A stretch of 46,022 nt of DNA from CAYUCY01 sp964443525 (lineage in GTDB: Bacteria > Pseudomonadota > Alphaproteobacteria > Caedimonadales > Caedimonadaceae). The stretch's first letter is position 1; each line of letters begins with the position of its first letter. A program made the translations under genes and the position numbers. The notes under the pieces were generated by a model that saw nothing but the letters and a program-made list of their open reading frames with translations, was not told where the DNA came from and did not search any database. Shown here piece after piece: positions 15,938 through 24,663 of the stretch. The stretch is taken from NCBI GenBank assembly GCA_964443525.1, contig CAYUCY010000004.1, positions 1 through 46,022 on the forward strand, read 5' to 3'.

Positions 15938-17125
15938 ATGGGTAAATTGAGCACCTTTCTTTTTCTAGGTGTCCTGACCTTTTTCTCCGTATCTGTGCGA
16001 GCGGATGAAACCTATACCATTGAAGGCGTGAACATCGATGTAACCGACCAGAACCCGGTTCAAGCTCGCAATAAAGCGATTGCCGAAGCCCAGCGTCAAG
16101 CCTTAGTAACTCTTTTGGAAAGGCTTCTTCCGCTGACTGAAGTTGCTGCTTACCGGCATATTTCCGACGATCTCTTGGACACTCTCGTTCAAGACTTTCA
16201 AATCCAAAACGAAAAACATTCAAATGTCAGATATTTAGGCACTTTTAAAATCAGATTTCGACCCGAAGCTGTTGATCGTTTTATCCAGTCTCCTCCGCCT
16301 ATACCGAGTATGGTAGCCGATGCACAACCTTCAGAAGGGGGCGGGGCGTCCCTTTCTTCGCAAAAAGATTTTTCTTCTCCTTTGATGGTGGTGGTCCCTT
16401 TGATTGAAAGGGAAGGAAAGCTCCAGCTTTGGGAAGAAGGGAATCCTTGGCTTCAGGCATGGAACCATGCTGACTTGGAGGATGCTCGTTTGACTGTTCC
16501 GATCGGCGATTTGCAAGATCGAGAGGCTCTTTCTCCTGAAGAAATTCTTCATTTTGAGGGGGCGACTTTTACCAAGATCCTGAACCGGTATCAGGCACAT
16601 CAAGTCCTTGTCGCGAAGATCACGGCAGGAACACCTACAACGTTAGAGCTTTTTCAGGTGGGACGTCAGGGACTCATAGCTATGAGTGATCCGACTCTGC
16701 TAGAAGGTGTCGAAGGGCTTAATGAAGCTACCTTTTCTAAAGCGCTCACAAAAGCACTCGCCTTGAAAGATCGGCTTGCTCGGGATACAAAGGGCGCTTT
16801 CGGCCTCAAAAAAACAGAAGTCCGTATTCCTCTGCACTCTCATAAAGAATGGCTTGCCTGGCAAGAAGATCTGAAATCGTTGCCGATGGTGCATCAGTTG
16901 GAGATCTCGTCCCTTTCTCGTACAGAGGCGCGTGTCGTCCTTCATCATATAGGGTCTCAAGAAAATTTTGAGAAAGTCTTGGCGCGTGAAAACCTTTCTC
17001 TTGTGACCTTGAGGGGCAGCACACTCCCCGAGTTGAGGCGCACGTCCCTGAAGTCCGTTCCCCTGACGCCGATGGAGACTCCTTTGCCGTCTTTTCAGGA
17101 AGATGATGAAGGAGATGATGAGTGA
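15938..17125 (+). CDS. DUF2066 exported protein
   Basis: A 395-residue protein of unknown function with an N-terminal signal peptide (MGKLSTFLFLGVLTFFSVSVRA-DETY). The mature start, YTIEGVNIDVTDQNPVQARNKAIAEAQRQAL, is the hallmark of the DUF2066 family, which in alphaproteobacteria commonly lies beside a CDP-alcohol phosphatidyltransferase and hdaA, as here. A proline- and serine-rich linker (about 135-160) separates two domains. The C-terminus is very acidic (EDDEGDDE). The chosen ATG has an AATAAGGAG ribosome site. An upstream in-frame ATG at 15854 lies inside ndk and lacks one. Its stop overlaps the next gene's GTG. Confidence 0.85.
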   Translation: MGKLSTFLFLGVLTFFSVSVRADETYTIEGVNIDVTDQNPVQARNKAIAEAQRQALVTLLERLLPLTEVAAYRHISDDLLDTLVQDFQIQNEKHSNVRYLGTFKIRFRPEAVDRFIQSPPPIPSMVADAQPSEGGGASLSSQKDFSSPLMVVVPLIEREGKLQLWEEGNPWLQAWNHADLEDARLTVPIGDLQDREALSPEEILHFEGATFTKILNRYQAHQVLVAKITAGTPTTLELFQVGRQGLIAMSDPTLLEGVEGLNEATFSKALTKALALKDRLARDTKGAFGLKKTEVRIPLHSHKEWLAWQEDLKSLPMVHQLEISSLSRTEARVVLHHIGSQENFEKVLARENLSLVTLRGSTLPELRRTSLKSVPLTPMETPLPSFQEDDEGDDE

Positions 17126-17652
17126 CTTGGCCTAACTTTATAAGTTTAGGAAGACTTTTCTCTACTCCTCTCATCGTTTGGTTGATGGTTTCTCAAGAAT
17201 ACAGGTGGGCATTTTTCCTGACTTTCCTTGCAGGAATCAGCGATATTTTGGATGGCCTTTTAGCGCGTCTCATGAGAGAGCGTTCGAAAATCGGAACGTA
17301 CTTGGATCCCCTTGCCGATAAGGTTCTTTTAATGGCTCTCTTCACTACTCTCGGTGTTCAGGGTCATCTTCCTCTTTGGCTTGTTATTCTGGTTGTCTCT
17401 AGGGACGCTTTGATTATCGGAGGGATGCTCCTTTTGCATCTGTTTGATAAGGATTTGGAGGTGAAACCTCTTATGATCAGCAAAATTAATACTTTTTTGC
17501 AGATTTTGATCGTGACACTTCTCATGGGACAGCTGAGTTTGACGATCATGCTTCCAATCATTAATATAATATTGTTTTTGGGAACGGCTTTGATGACTCT
17601 TTTATCTGGGCTTGCTTACATCAGGGTTTGGGTTAAGACGATCAGTGACTAA
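17122..17652 (+). CDS. CDP-alcohol phosphatidyltransferase (PgsA-like)
   Basis: An integral membrane enzyme of phospholipid synthesis that exchanges CMP of CDP-diacylglycerol for an alcohol. The catalytic motif D-x2-DG-x2-AR-x8-G-x3-D-x3-D is complete in SDILDGLLARLMRERSKIG and TYLDPLADKVLL (residues about 33-63). It has 176 residues and four to five hydrophobic helices. Glycerol-3-phosphate (PgsA) is the likeliest acceptor, but the acceptor cannot be fixed by eye. The GTG start overlaps the DUF2066 stop (GTGA) with GAAGGAG upstream, so translation is coupled. Confidence 0.87.
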   Translation: MTWPNFISLGRLFSTPLIVWLMVSQEYRWAFFLTFLAGISDILDGLLARLMRERSKIGTYLDPLADKVLLMALFTTLGVQGHLPLWLVILVVSRDALIIGGMLLLHLFDKDLEVKPLMISKINTFLQILIVTLLMGQLSLTIMLPIINIILFLGTALMTLLSGLAYIRVWVKTISD

Positions 17653-17665
17653 CGAGAGAGAAAGA

Positions 17666-18766
17666 ATGGTAGAGATCGAGTCTTTTCCATGGCGTAAGAC
17701 ACTTTTTTGGGCCTTCATCCTGGGGGCTGTCCTGGCCTCAATTTACCTTGTCAGCGGTGTGTTGCTTCCCTTCATCGCAGCCTTTATTATCGCTTTTTTG
17801 CTGAATCCGGGTGTGACGCGACTTGAAAAGATCAAAGTTCCGAGAACCTTGGCCGGTCTTTTTGCTCTCATAGGTTTTTATATTTTGCTGATTGTCGGAC
17901 TTTTTCTGATCCTTCCGTTTTTAAAGACGGAATTAACAATTTTAGCACAACAAATTCCCACTTATGGTGAACAGCTCTATCAAATGCTTTCTCCGACGCT
18001 GGAGAAAGTTTCTTCCTACCTGCCTTCGACGGAGTGGGAGAAATTAAAAGAAACCGCCTCGGGGCATGTTGGGAATATGTTTGCCTGGGCTTTTCGAGGT
18101 ATTGCTTCTTTGTTAACCGGGACGTTAGCGCTTGCAAACCTCATTTCTCTAATTCTATTGACACCAATTATTGCGTTTTACCTTTTGAGAGATTGGAACT
18201 CTCTTACAAAAACGCTCGATGACCTTTGGCCGAGGAAAGCCGCCCCTACAATTCGGAGCCTCTTAAAGAAAGTGAACGAGACCCTTTCCGCTTATCTACG
18301 AGGTCAGTTTTTGGTCTGTTTTCTTCTTGCCCTTTACTACATGGTCGCCTTGAAGGTATTGGGATTAAATTACGGGATTACGATCGGGCTTGCGAGCGGT
18401 CTCCTGGTCTTTATTCCTTTTTTTGGAATCTTTATCGCCTTTATCGTGGCATTGAGTCTCGCTCTTGCCCAGTTTTCCGAATGGGGGCCTTTTTTATGGA
18501 TTGCGGGGATCTACGGAGTCGGTGCAGGGGTTGAAAGTTACCTGCTGACCCCTAAGCTTGTGGGCGAGCGTGTGGGCCTGCATCCTGTTTGGGTTATTTT
18601 TGCTCTTCTTGCAGGAGGCGTGTTGTTCGGATTTTTAGGAGTGCTTCTTGCCATGCCTATGGCCGCTGCTCTGGGTGTTATTATTCGATTTGCCTTTGAA
18701 AGATATAAAGCAACACCTTACTATAAAGGGCAAGGTATCAAGGCTCGGGGAAAAAATCCTGTATGA
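17666..18766 (+). CDS. AI-2E/PerM family membrane transporter
   Basis: A polytopic inner-membrane protein of the PF01594 family (PerM, TqsA, YdiK). The 366 residues have about eight helices. There is an N-terminal pair (LFWAFILGAVLASIYLVSGVL and FIAAFIIAFLLNPGVTRLEK), a long soluble amphipathic stretch (about 85-150), and the conserved C-terminal ESYLLTPKLVGERVGLHPVWVIFALLAGG. The transported molecule is unknown; autoinducer export is proven only for some members. The start chosen is the ATG at 17666, behind AACGAGAGAGAAAG. Its last four bases overlap hdaA. Confidence 0.9.
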   Translation: MVEIESFPWRKTLFWAFILGAVLASIYLVSGVLLPFIAAFIIAFLLNPGVTRLEKIKVPRTLAGLFALIGFYILLIVGLFLILPFLKTELTILAQQIPTYGEQLYQMLSPTLEKVSSYLPSTEWEKLKETASGHVGNMFAWAFRGIASLLTGTLALANLISLILLTPIIAFYLLRDWNSLTKTLDDLWPRKAAPTIRSLLKKVNETLSAYLRGQFLVCFLLALYYMVALKVLGLNYGITIGLASGLLVFIPFFGIFIAFIVALSLALAQFSEWGPFLWIAGIYGVGAGVESYLLTPKLVGERVGLHPVWVIFALLAGGVLFGFLGVLLAMPMAAALGVIIRFAFERYKATPYYKGQGIKARGKNPV

Positions 18767-19458
18767 AAGTTCCCCAAGTTCCTGCTCAATTGGTTCTTGA
18801 TTTAGAAGGGCCTGAGTCTTATCAAGTCGAAGAATTTATCGTGGCGGAGTCGAATCGTCACGCCTACGAGTGGGTTCTGAAATGGCCCGAATGGCCTTCC
18901 CCTGGGCTTATCCTTTTCGGCGAGGAAGGATGCGGCAAGACGCATCTTGCTCATATCTGGCGCCAGTCTTCCCAGGCGGTATTTTTAAAAGAAAAGGACA
19001 TTCAGGATTTAACCTGGCTTCAGGAAAACCCCGTAAATGTCATTTATTCCCTCTCATTTCGGTATCCTGCCGACGTATTATTTCATCTCTATAATCTGGC
19101 CAAAGAGTTGCGATTCTCCTATCTCATTTTATCAATACAATCTCCGCAAGAATGGCCTCTTGTCTTGAAAGACACTGAATCCAGAGTCAAGTCATTGCCC
19201 GCGGTTTGGGTGGGCGCGCCTGAGGATTCTTTACTTGAGCAAGTCTTACGAAAGCGCTTTTCTGACCTTCAAGTGCAGTTATCCGAAGCAGTTATCCGAT
19301 ATCTCGTTGCTCACATGCCGAGGGATTTTAAATCCCTTCAACGACTTGTGAAAATCATGAATCAGCTTTCCCTTGAAAAGCACAAAAAGGTAAGCCTTCA
19401 AATTGCTAAAGACGCTCTGTCTCTTTTAGAAAGAGACAGTTTTACTCTAAATTCATAA
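18763..19458 (+). CDS. hdaA: DnaA-inactivating AAA+ protein Hda
   Basis: Hda, bound to the sliding clamp, stimulates ATP hydrolysis by DnaA so that chromosome replication starts once per cycle. The 231 residues show an N-terminal clamp-binding motif QLVLDL (residues 9-14) and a Walker A GEEGCGKTHLAH (Lys59). A short AAA+ core follows, with VNVIYSLSF at the Walker B position and a C-terminal helical lid (HMPRDFKSLQRLVKIMNQLS). The ATGA overlap with the preceding transporter implies coupled translation. Its 3' end overlaps the convergent putA by 17 bases. Confidence 0.93.
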   Translation: MKVPQVPAQLVLDLEGPESYQVEEFIVAESNRHAYEWVLKWPEWPSPGLILFGEEGCGKTHLAHIWRQSSQAVFLKEKDIQDLTWLQENPVNVIYSLSFRYPADVLFHLYNLAKELRFSYLILSIQSPQEWPLVLKDTESRVKSLPAVWVGAPEDSLLEQVLRKRFSDLQVQLSEAVIRYLVAHMPRDFKSLQRLVKIMNQLSLEKHKKVSLQIAKDALSLLERDSFTLNS

Positions 19459-22400
19459 GGGTCGTATTTCCGCCTTGGGCTGTCGTATTGATCGTCACTG
19501 TTTGCTCCGTTGCGAAGCGGTGGAGATAGAAGAAGCCACCCGCTTTGGGGCCTGTGCCCGAGAGGCCTCTGCCACCGAAGGGCTGGACTCCTACAACGGC
19601 ACCAATCATATTCCTATTCACGTAAACATTGCCCGCCTTAATGCGTTTTGAAATCTCGGCCACCTTTGCATCAATTCGGGTATGAAGGCCGAAAGTCAGA
19701 CCGTATCGCAACCCGTTGATCTCTTCAATCACTCGTTCAAGATCTTTTGCCGAATATCGGACTACATGCAGGATCGGGCCGAAGACCTCTTTTTTCAAGA
19801 GGTGGAGAGAGTCTATTTCAAAGGCTGTCGGAGGAACAAAGGTTCCGTGCCCGGTCTGCTCGGGATCGAGAGAACACTGATAAATCAATTTGGCTTTTCT
19901 TTTCATATGCTCGATGTGTTCTTCGAGGCTCTCTTTCGCGCTCTGATCGATCACGGGTCCCACATCCGTTGAGAGAGATTTGGGATCTCCTATGACCAGC
20001 TCTGCCATGGATCCTCGCAACATCTCGAGGACGTGGTCCGCAATTTCTTCTTGCAGCATTAACACTCGAAGAGCCGAGCATCTTTGTCCTGCGCTTTGAA
20101 AAGCACTGACGATTACATCACTCACCACTTGCTCCGGGAGAGAAGAGGAATCAACGAACATTACATTTTGCCCCCCCGTTTCTGCAATAAAGGGAACGAT
20201 GATGTCTTCTTTTGCCGCGAGCGTCCGATTGATTTGCCAAGCTGTTTCTGTCGATCCTGTAAAGCAAACCCCCGCTGTACGCTTGTCTTCGATCAAATGG
20301 GCAGCGACTCGGGATCCCGGTCCGGGGAGAAAATGAAGGACATCTCCCGGAATACCTGCTTCGTGGAAAAGACGGATCGCTTTATGGGCAATCAAAGGGG
20401 TTTGTCGGGCGGGTTTTGCAATCACACAATTTCCTGCCATAAGAGCGGCAGCTACCTGTCCCGTAAAAATGGCGAGAGGAAAATTCCAAGGACTGACACA
20501 AATAAAGATCCCACGGCCCATGAGACGGAGCTCGTTTTTTTCGCCCGTGGGGCTCGGCAAGGGAATACTTTTTCCGAAATCTTCTCGGCCTCGATTTGCA
20601 TAATACCTGCAAAAATCGACAGCTTCACGGATTTCTGCAACGGCATCAGGAAGTGATTTTCCTCCCTCTTTAACGACAAGGGCCATGAGTTCGTAGCGAT
20701 CTCTCTCAAGGAGACTCGCCATTTTTTCAAGGGACAAGGCTCTGTTTTCGGTGGACGACAATGCCCAAGCATCTGCTGCTTTTTCAGCGCTTAAAAGCGC
20801 TTCTACAACATGGTCATTGGTGGCCTCAATCACCTCGCCTATTTCTTCACGCCTGTCGGCAGGATTATAGTATTTCAGGACTTTTCCTGTTTGAGGGGAG
20901 CCGTTCACGATAGGCGTTGCGGTCGGGAGGCTTAAATGATTAATCGCATTCAAAATATATTCAACCTCGCTTTTGTCCGTCAGATCTGACCCTATGGAAT
21001 TGAGACGTATGGTTGGATACAAAACCCGAGGGAGGGGAATTTTCGGATGAGGTATGGGGGTTACTCTTTTTACTTTCTCAAGCGGATTTTCAACGATGTC
21101 TTCTATGGAGATTTTCTCATCATGAATATGGTTGACGAAGGAACTGTTAGCGCCGTTTTCAAGAAGACGACGGACGAGATAGGGAAGGAGATCCTTATAC
21201 TGACCGACAGGGGCGTAAATACGGCAAAGCACACCAAAATTAGTCTCGCCGACGACTTGAGAATAGAGATCATTCCCCATGCCGTAGAGTTTTTGAAACT
21301 CAAAATCCCGGTTCTCTCCTGCCATCTCCAGAATTGTAGAAAGCGTCTGGGCATTGTGGGTTGCAAACTGACAATAGAAAACATCTCGATGGGAGAGCAT
21401 GAATTGAGCGCAGACCAAATAAGACAAATCCGTTGAAGCTTTGCGTGTAAAGACGGGATAATCCTTAAGTCCGAGTTCTTGAGTTCTTTTTATTTCAGAA
21501 TCCCAATACGCACCTTTGACAAGTCTTACATTGAACCTTCGTTTCGTGGCGCGAGCCAATTCCGCCAGGTAAGAGAGGACGGCCGTGGCTCTTTTTTGAT
21601 AAGCTTGGACGGCAAGACCCAGGCCGTTCCATCCTTCAAGCCGGGATTCCAAAGACAGCTTTTCCAGAAGCTCAAGAGAAATCTCAAGTCGTTCGGCTTC
21701 TTCGGCATCGATCGTCACACCGACATCGAGTTCTTCGGCTTTTAAACAAAGAGCTAGAAGCGACTCATAAAGCTCTGTCAGGACTCTTTCTTTTTGGGCA
21801 TAAACATATCGGGGATGAAGGGCTGAAAGCTTAATCGAGATAGTCCCTTTTTGATGATTCGGTAGACCCTGGTTTTCTTTCCCGACGGCTTCGATGGCGC
21901 CCAGGTATGCTTCAAAGTAGCGTCGCGCATCGTCCCGTGTGAAGGCTGCTTCGCCCAGCATGTCATAGGAATGAGTATATCCTTTTTTACGATCGGAAGG
22001 AGCCGCTTTGAGAGCAGTTTGAATCGTTTTACCCATGACAAATTTATTGGCCAACATTTGCATGGCTTGAAGGGCACTTTTTCGGATAAGAGGTTCGCTT
22101 GAGCGGGCTAGTAGATTCCGGAAGCGCCCATTAAAGCCTTCTCCTTTTTCCTGATCTCCTTTCAGAAAAGCTTGTGCGAGAGTAAGTCCGCGCGTTGAAA
22201 GATTCACTAAAGTTGAAGGACTTTTCCCCAAATGTTTTTCAAAATCAGCCTGGAAGAGTTTATCTTCTAAAAGAGCCTTGGCGGTGTCTTTATCGGGAAT
22301 GCGTAAGAGCGCTTCCGCAAGGCACATAAGGAGAACACCTTCCTGATTTGAAAGAGGAAACTTCTGCATAAAGGCATCGGTTATGTCTGCTTCTTTTGCC

Positions 22401-22564
22401 TTCAACCGAGTTCGAATAACCAGCTCATGGGCCCGAGCCCGCATGCGACGCTCTTCTTCCTCCGTAAAGGGAAGGCGCTTGAGAAGCTCAGTGACAACCA
22501 TCTCCTCATTTTCTCGATAAAGTTTCGAAATTTTTTCTTTAAGAGGTGCTAACAGTCCCTCCAT
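19442..22564 (-). CDS. putA: Bifunctional proline dehydrogenase / glutamate semialdehyde dehydrogenase
   Basis: Oxidises proline to pyrroline-5-carboxylate on FAD and then to glutamate on NAD+. At 1040 residues it is a short, type A PutA without the N-terminal ribbon-helix-helix repressor domain of the E. coli enzyme. The FAD domain contains VRLVKGAYWDSEIKRTQ, and the later RRLLENGANSSFVNHI is also conserved. The aldehyde dehydrogenase half has ISPWNFPLAIFTGQ, catalytic Glu in FIAETGGQN, and catalytic Cys in SAFQSAGQRCSALRVL. It ends with the GPKAGGFFYLHRFATEQTVT segment. AAGGAGAGATA precedes the ATG. It would feed on proline delivered by the peptide importers. It has its own promoter downstream of uvrB. 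Confidence 0.97.
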   Translation of the reverse strand: MEGLLAPLKEKISKLYRENEEMVVTELLKRLPFTEEEERRMRARAHELVIRTRLKAKEADITDAFMQKFPLSNQEGVLLMCLAEALLRIPDKDTAKALLEDKLFQADFEKHLGKSPSTLVNLSTRGLTLAQAFLKGDQEKGEGFNGRFRNLLARSSEPLIRKSALQAMQMLANKFVMGKTIQTALKAAPSDRKKGYTHSYDMLGEAAFTRDDARRYFEAYLGAIEAVGKENQGLPNHQKGTISIKLSALHPRYVYAQKERVLTELYESLLALCLKAEELDVGVTIDAEEAERLEISLELLEKLSLESRLEGWNGLGLAVQAYQKRATAVLSYLAELARATKRRFNVRLVKGAYWDSEIKRTQELGLKDYPVFTRKASTDLSYLVCAQFMLSHRDVFYCQFATHNAQTLSTILEMAGENRDFEFQKLYGMGNDLYSQVVGETNFGVLCRIYAPVGQYKDLLPYLVRRLLENGANSSFVNHIHDEKISIEDIVENPLEKVKRVTPIPHPKIPLPRVLYPTIRLNSIGSDLTDKSEVEYILNAINHLSLPTATPIVNGSPQTGKVLKYYNPADRREEIGEVIEATNDHVVEALLSAEKAADAWALSSTENRALSLEKMASLLERDRYELMALVVKEGGKSLPDAVAEIREAVDFCRYYANRGREDFGKSIPLPSPTGEKNELRLMGRGIFICVSPWNFPLAIFTGQVAAALMAGNCVIAKPARQTPLIAHKAIRLFHEAGIPGDVLHFLPGPGSRVAAHLIEDKRTAGVCFTGSTETAWQINRTLAAKEDIIVPFIAETGGQNVMFVDSSSLPEQVVSDVIVSAFQSAGQRCSALRVLMLQEEIADHVLEMLRGSMAELVIGDPKSLSTDVGPVIDQSAKESLEEHIEHMKRKAKLIYQCSLDPEQTGHGTFVPPTAFEIDSLHLLKKEVFGPILHVVRYSAKDLERVIEEINGLRYGLTFGLHTRIDAKVAEISKRIKAGNVYVNRNMIGAVVGVQPFGGRGLSGTGPKAGGFFYLHRFATEQTVTINTTAQGGNTTLMNLE

Positions 22565-22592
22565 TATCTCTCCTTATTTTTATTTTTCTCGC

Positions 22593-22621
22593 AAGATACT
22601 CTGATCACGTCTTCCTTTCAA
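22593..22621 (-). promoter_or_regulatory. Promoter for putA
   Basis: On the minus strand TTGAAA (22621-22616) and TATCTT (22598-22593) are spaced 17 bases, 28 bases before the ATG. Confidence 0.55.
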
Positions 22622-22643
22622 GGGGCGAGGTAGAAGGACGGTT

Positions 22644-24645
22644 TTACTTACCTAATTCCAGTTCCTTGGCCTCCAGGCGATAAAGCTCGTCTCTTAGACG
22701 AGCGGCCTCTTCAAACTCAAGGTTACTTGCAGCGTTCAGCATTCTCTTTTCAAGGTCTGCCATATATTGCTTCAGTTTCTTTCCGCTTAGATGCGCTGTT
22801 TCCTCATCGATTTTGATTGTAAGGTGATCTCTTTCATAGACGCTTCCCAAAATATCCTTAATCGATTTTTTAATCGTCTCGGGCGTAATACCGTGAACTG
22901 CATTATAGGCCTGTTGTTTTTCTCTCCTTCGATTCGTTTCCTCCAAAGCGCTTTTAATGGACCCAGTTATTTTATCGGCGTAAAGAACGGCCCTGCCTTC
23001 TGTGTTTCTGGCCGCACGACCGATCGTTTGGAGAAGGGAAGTCTTCGAACGAAGATAACCCTCTTTGTCCGCATCTAAAATGGCAACAAGGGCACATTCC
23101 GGAATGTCGAGCCCTTCTCGGAGGAGGTTAATGCCTACGAGGACATCAAAGACACCGAGCCTCAAATCTCTAATAATTTCGATACGTTCAAGGGTATCCA
23201 CATCCGAGTGAACGTACCTGGTTTTAAGGCCTGATTCATTTAGATATTCTGTGAGGGCTTCAGCCATTTTTTTGGTCAAAGTGGTGATAAGTGTTCGGAA
23301 CCCTTTCTTTGCAACCTCAAGACATTCAGATATCAGGTCGTCGACCTGTCTGTTTGTGGGTCTAACAATGCAGACAGGATCGATAAGACCTGTAGGTCTG
23401 ATGATTNNNNNNNNNNAAGACACCCTCTGCTTGATCCAGTTCCCAGGGGCCTGGCGTTGCCGATACAAAGATGCTCTGGGGACGCAAGGCATCCCATTCC
23501 TCAAACTTCAGAGGACGGTTATCTCTGCAAGAAGGAAGGCGAAATCCGTATTCGGAAAGCGTTCCTTTGCGGGACGCGTCCCCCTTATACATTCCGTTGA
23601 GCTGCGGAATGGAAACATGGCTTTCATCGACAATCAAAAGAGCATCTTGAGGCAGATATTCGAAGAGGGTAGGAGGCGGTTCTCCCGGATTTCTTCCGGT
23701 CAGAAATCGAGAATAATTTTCAATACCAGAGCACATGCCTGTTGCTTCCAGCATTTCAAGATCAAAGGTTGTTTTTTGCTGTAGCCTTTGAGCTTCCAGG
23801 AATTTTCCGGCTGCCTCAAGTTTTTCGAGACGGTCGTGAAGCTCAGCTTTGATTCCTTTGATCGCCTGTTGCAGGGTTGGTTTAGGCGTGACATAGTGGC
23901 TATTGGCGTAAAGTCGCACATGGTCTAGGGTTTGACTTTTCTTTCCTGTCAACGGATCGATTTCATGAATTTCCTCGATATCGTCGCCGAAGAAAGAGAG
24001 ACGCCAAGCTCGATCCTCGAGATGGGAGGGGAAAACCTCAAGGGTATCTCCGCTGACGCGAAAGGTGCCGCGTGTGAGAACCAGATCGTTTCGTTTATAT
24101 TGGAGCTCGACAAAGCTTTGGAGAAGGGATTTAAGCTCAACGGACTGATGTTTTTTTAGCTCGACGACCATGCTGGCGTAGGTCTCTACATCTCCGATAC
24201 CGTAAATGCAGGACACGCTGGCCACGATAATAACATCACGACGCTCGAGAAGGGCACGTGTGGCAGAGTGGCGCATACGGTCGATTTGTTCGTTGATGGT
24301 GGCTTCTTTTTCAATGTAGGTATCGGATTTCGGGACATAAGCTTCCGGTTGATAATAATCATAGTATGAGACAAAATACTCAACTGCATTGTCGGGAAAA
24401 AAATCCTTCATTTCGCCGTAGAGTTGCGCCGCGAGAGTTTTGTTTGGGGCAAGGATGAGGGTTGGCCGCCCCGTCTCTTGGATGACGTGTGCCATTGTAA
24501 AGGTTTTCCCTGATCCGGTCACACCAAGAAGGACTTGATTTTTTTCGCCTTCTTTAATTCCTGACACCAAAGATTTAATCGCCTCGGGTTGATCTCCCGA
24601 AGGTTTGAAATCAGATTGGAGATGAAAAATGGAAGGCGCCATCAT
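22644..24645 (-). CDS. uvrB: Excinuclease ABC subunit B, interrupted by an assembly gap
   Basis: The DNA-damage-recognition helicase of nucleotide excision repair. The N-terminal part has Walker A GVTGSGKT (Lys47), the beta-hairpin region YYQPEAYVPKSDTYIEKEA, and SATPGPWELDQAEGV just before the gap. The C-terminal part resumes IIRPTGLIDPVCIVRPTNRQ, then TTLTKKMAEALTEYL, the helicase motif LREGLDIPE, and a final UVR motif that binds UvrC (FEEAARLRDELYRLE). The run of ten N (23407-23416) puts the halves in different frames and makes the length 2002. A gap of nine bases would give 666 residues, a normal size. It is therefore almost certainly intact. It lies 18 bases after yejF. Confidence 0.93.
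23407..23416. other. Assembly gap (10 N) within uvrB
   Basis: These are the only undetermined bases in the window. Flanking codons and family conservation (GV-F-V-E-Q-IIRPTG) suggest nine missing bases. Confidence 0.97.
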
Positions 24646-24663
24646 AAAATCATCATAAAGAAA

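Noticed and set aside
17612..17665. Longer start for the AI-2E family gene
   Set aside because: It overlaps the phosphatidyltransferase gene and has no ribosome site. The ATG at 17666 has one.
20084..20656. 190-codon open frame on the plus strand
   Set aside because: It lies wholly antisense to the aldehyde dehydrogenase half of putA, has no ribosome site and reads as cysteine- and arginine-rich nonsense.
22644..24645. uvrB as a frameshifted pseudogene
   Set aside because: The frame change falls exactly on the run of N, and both halves are fully conserved up to it.
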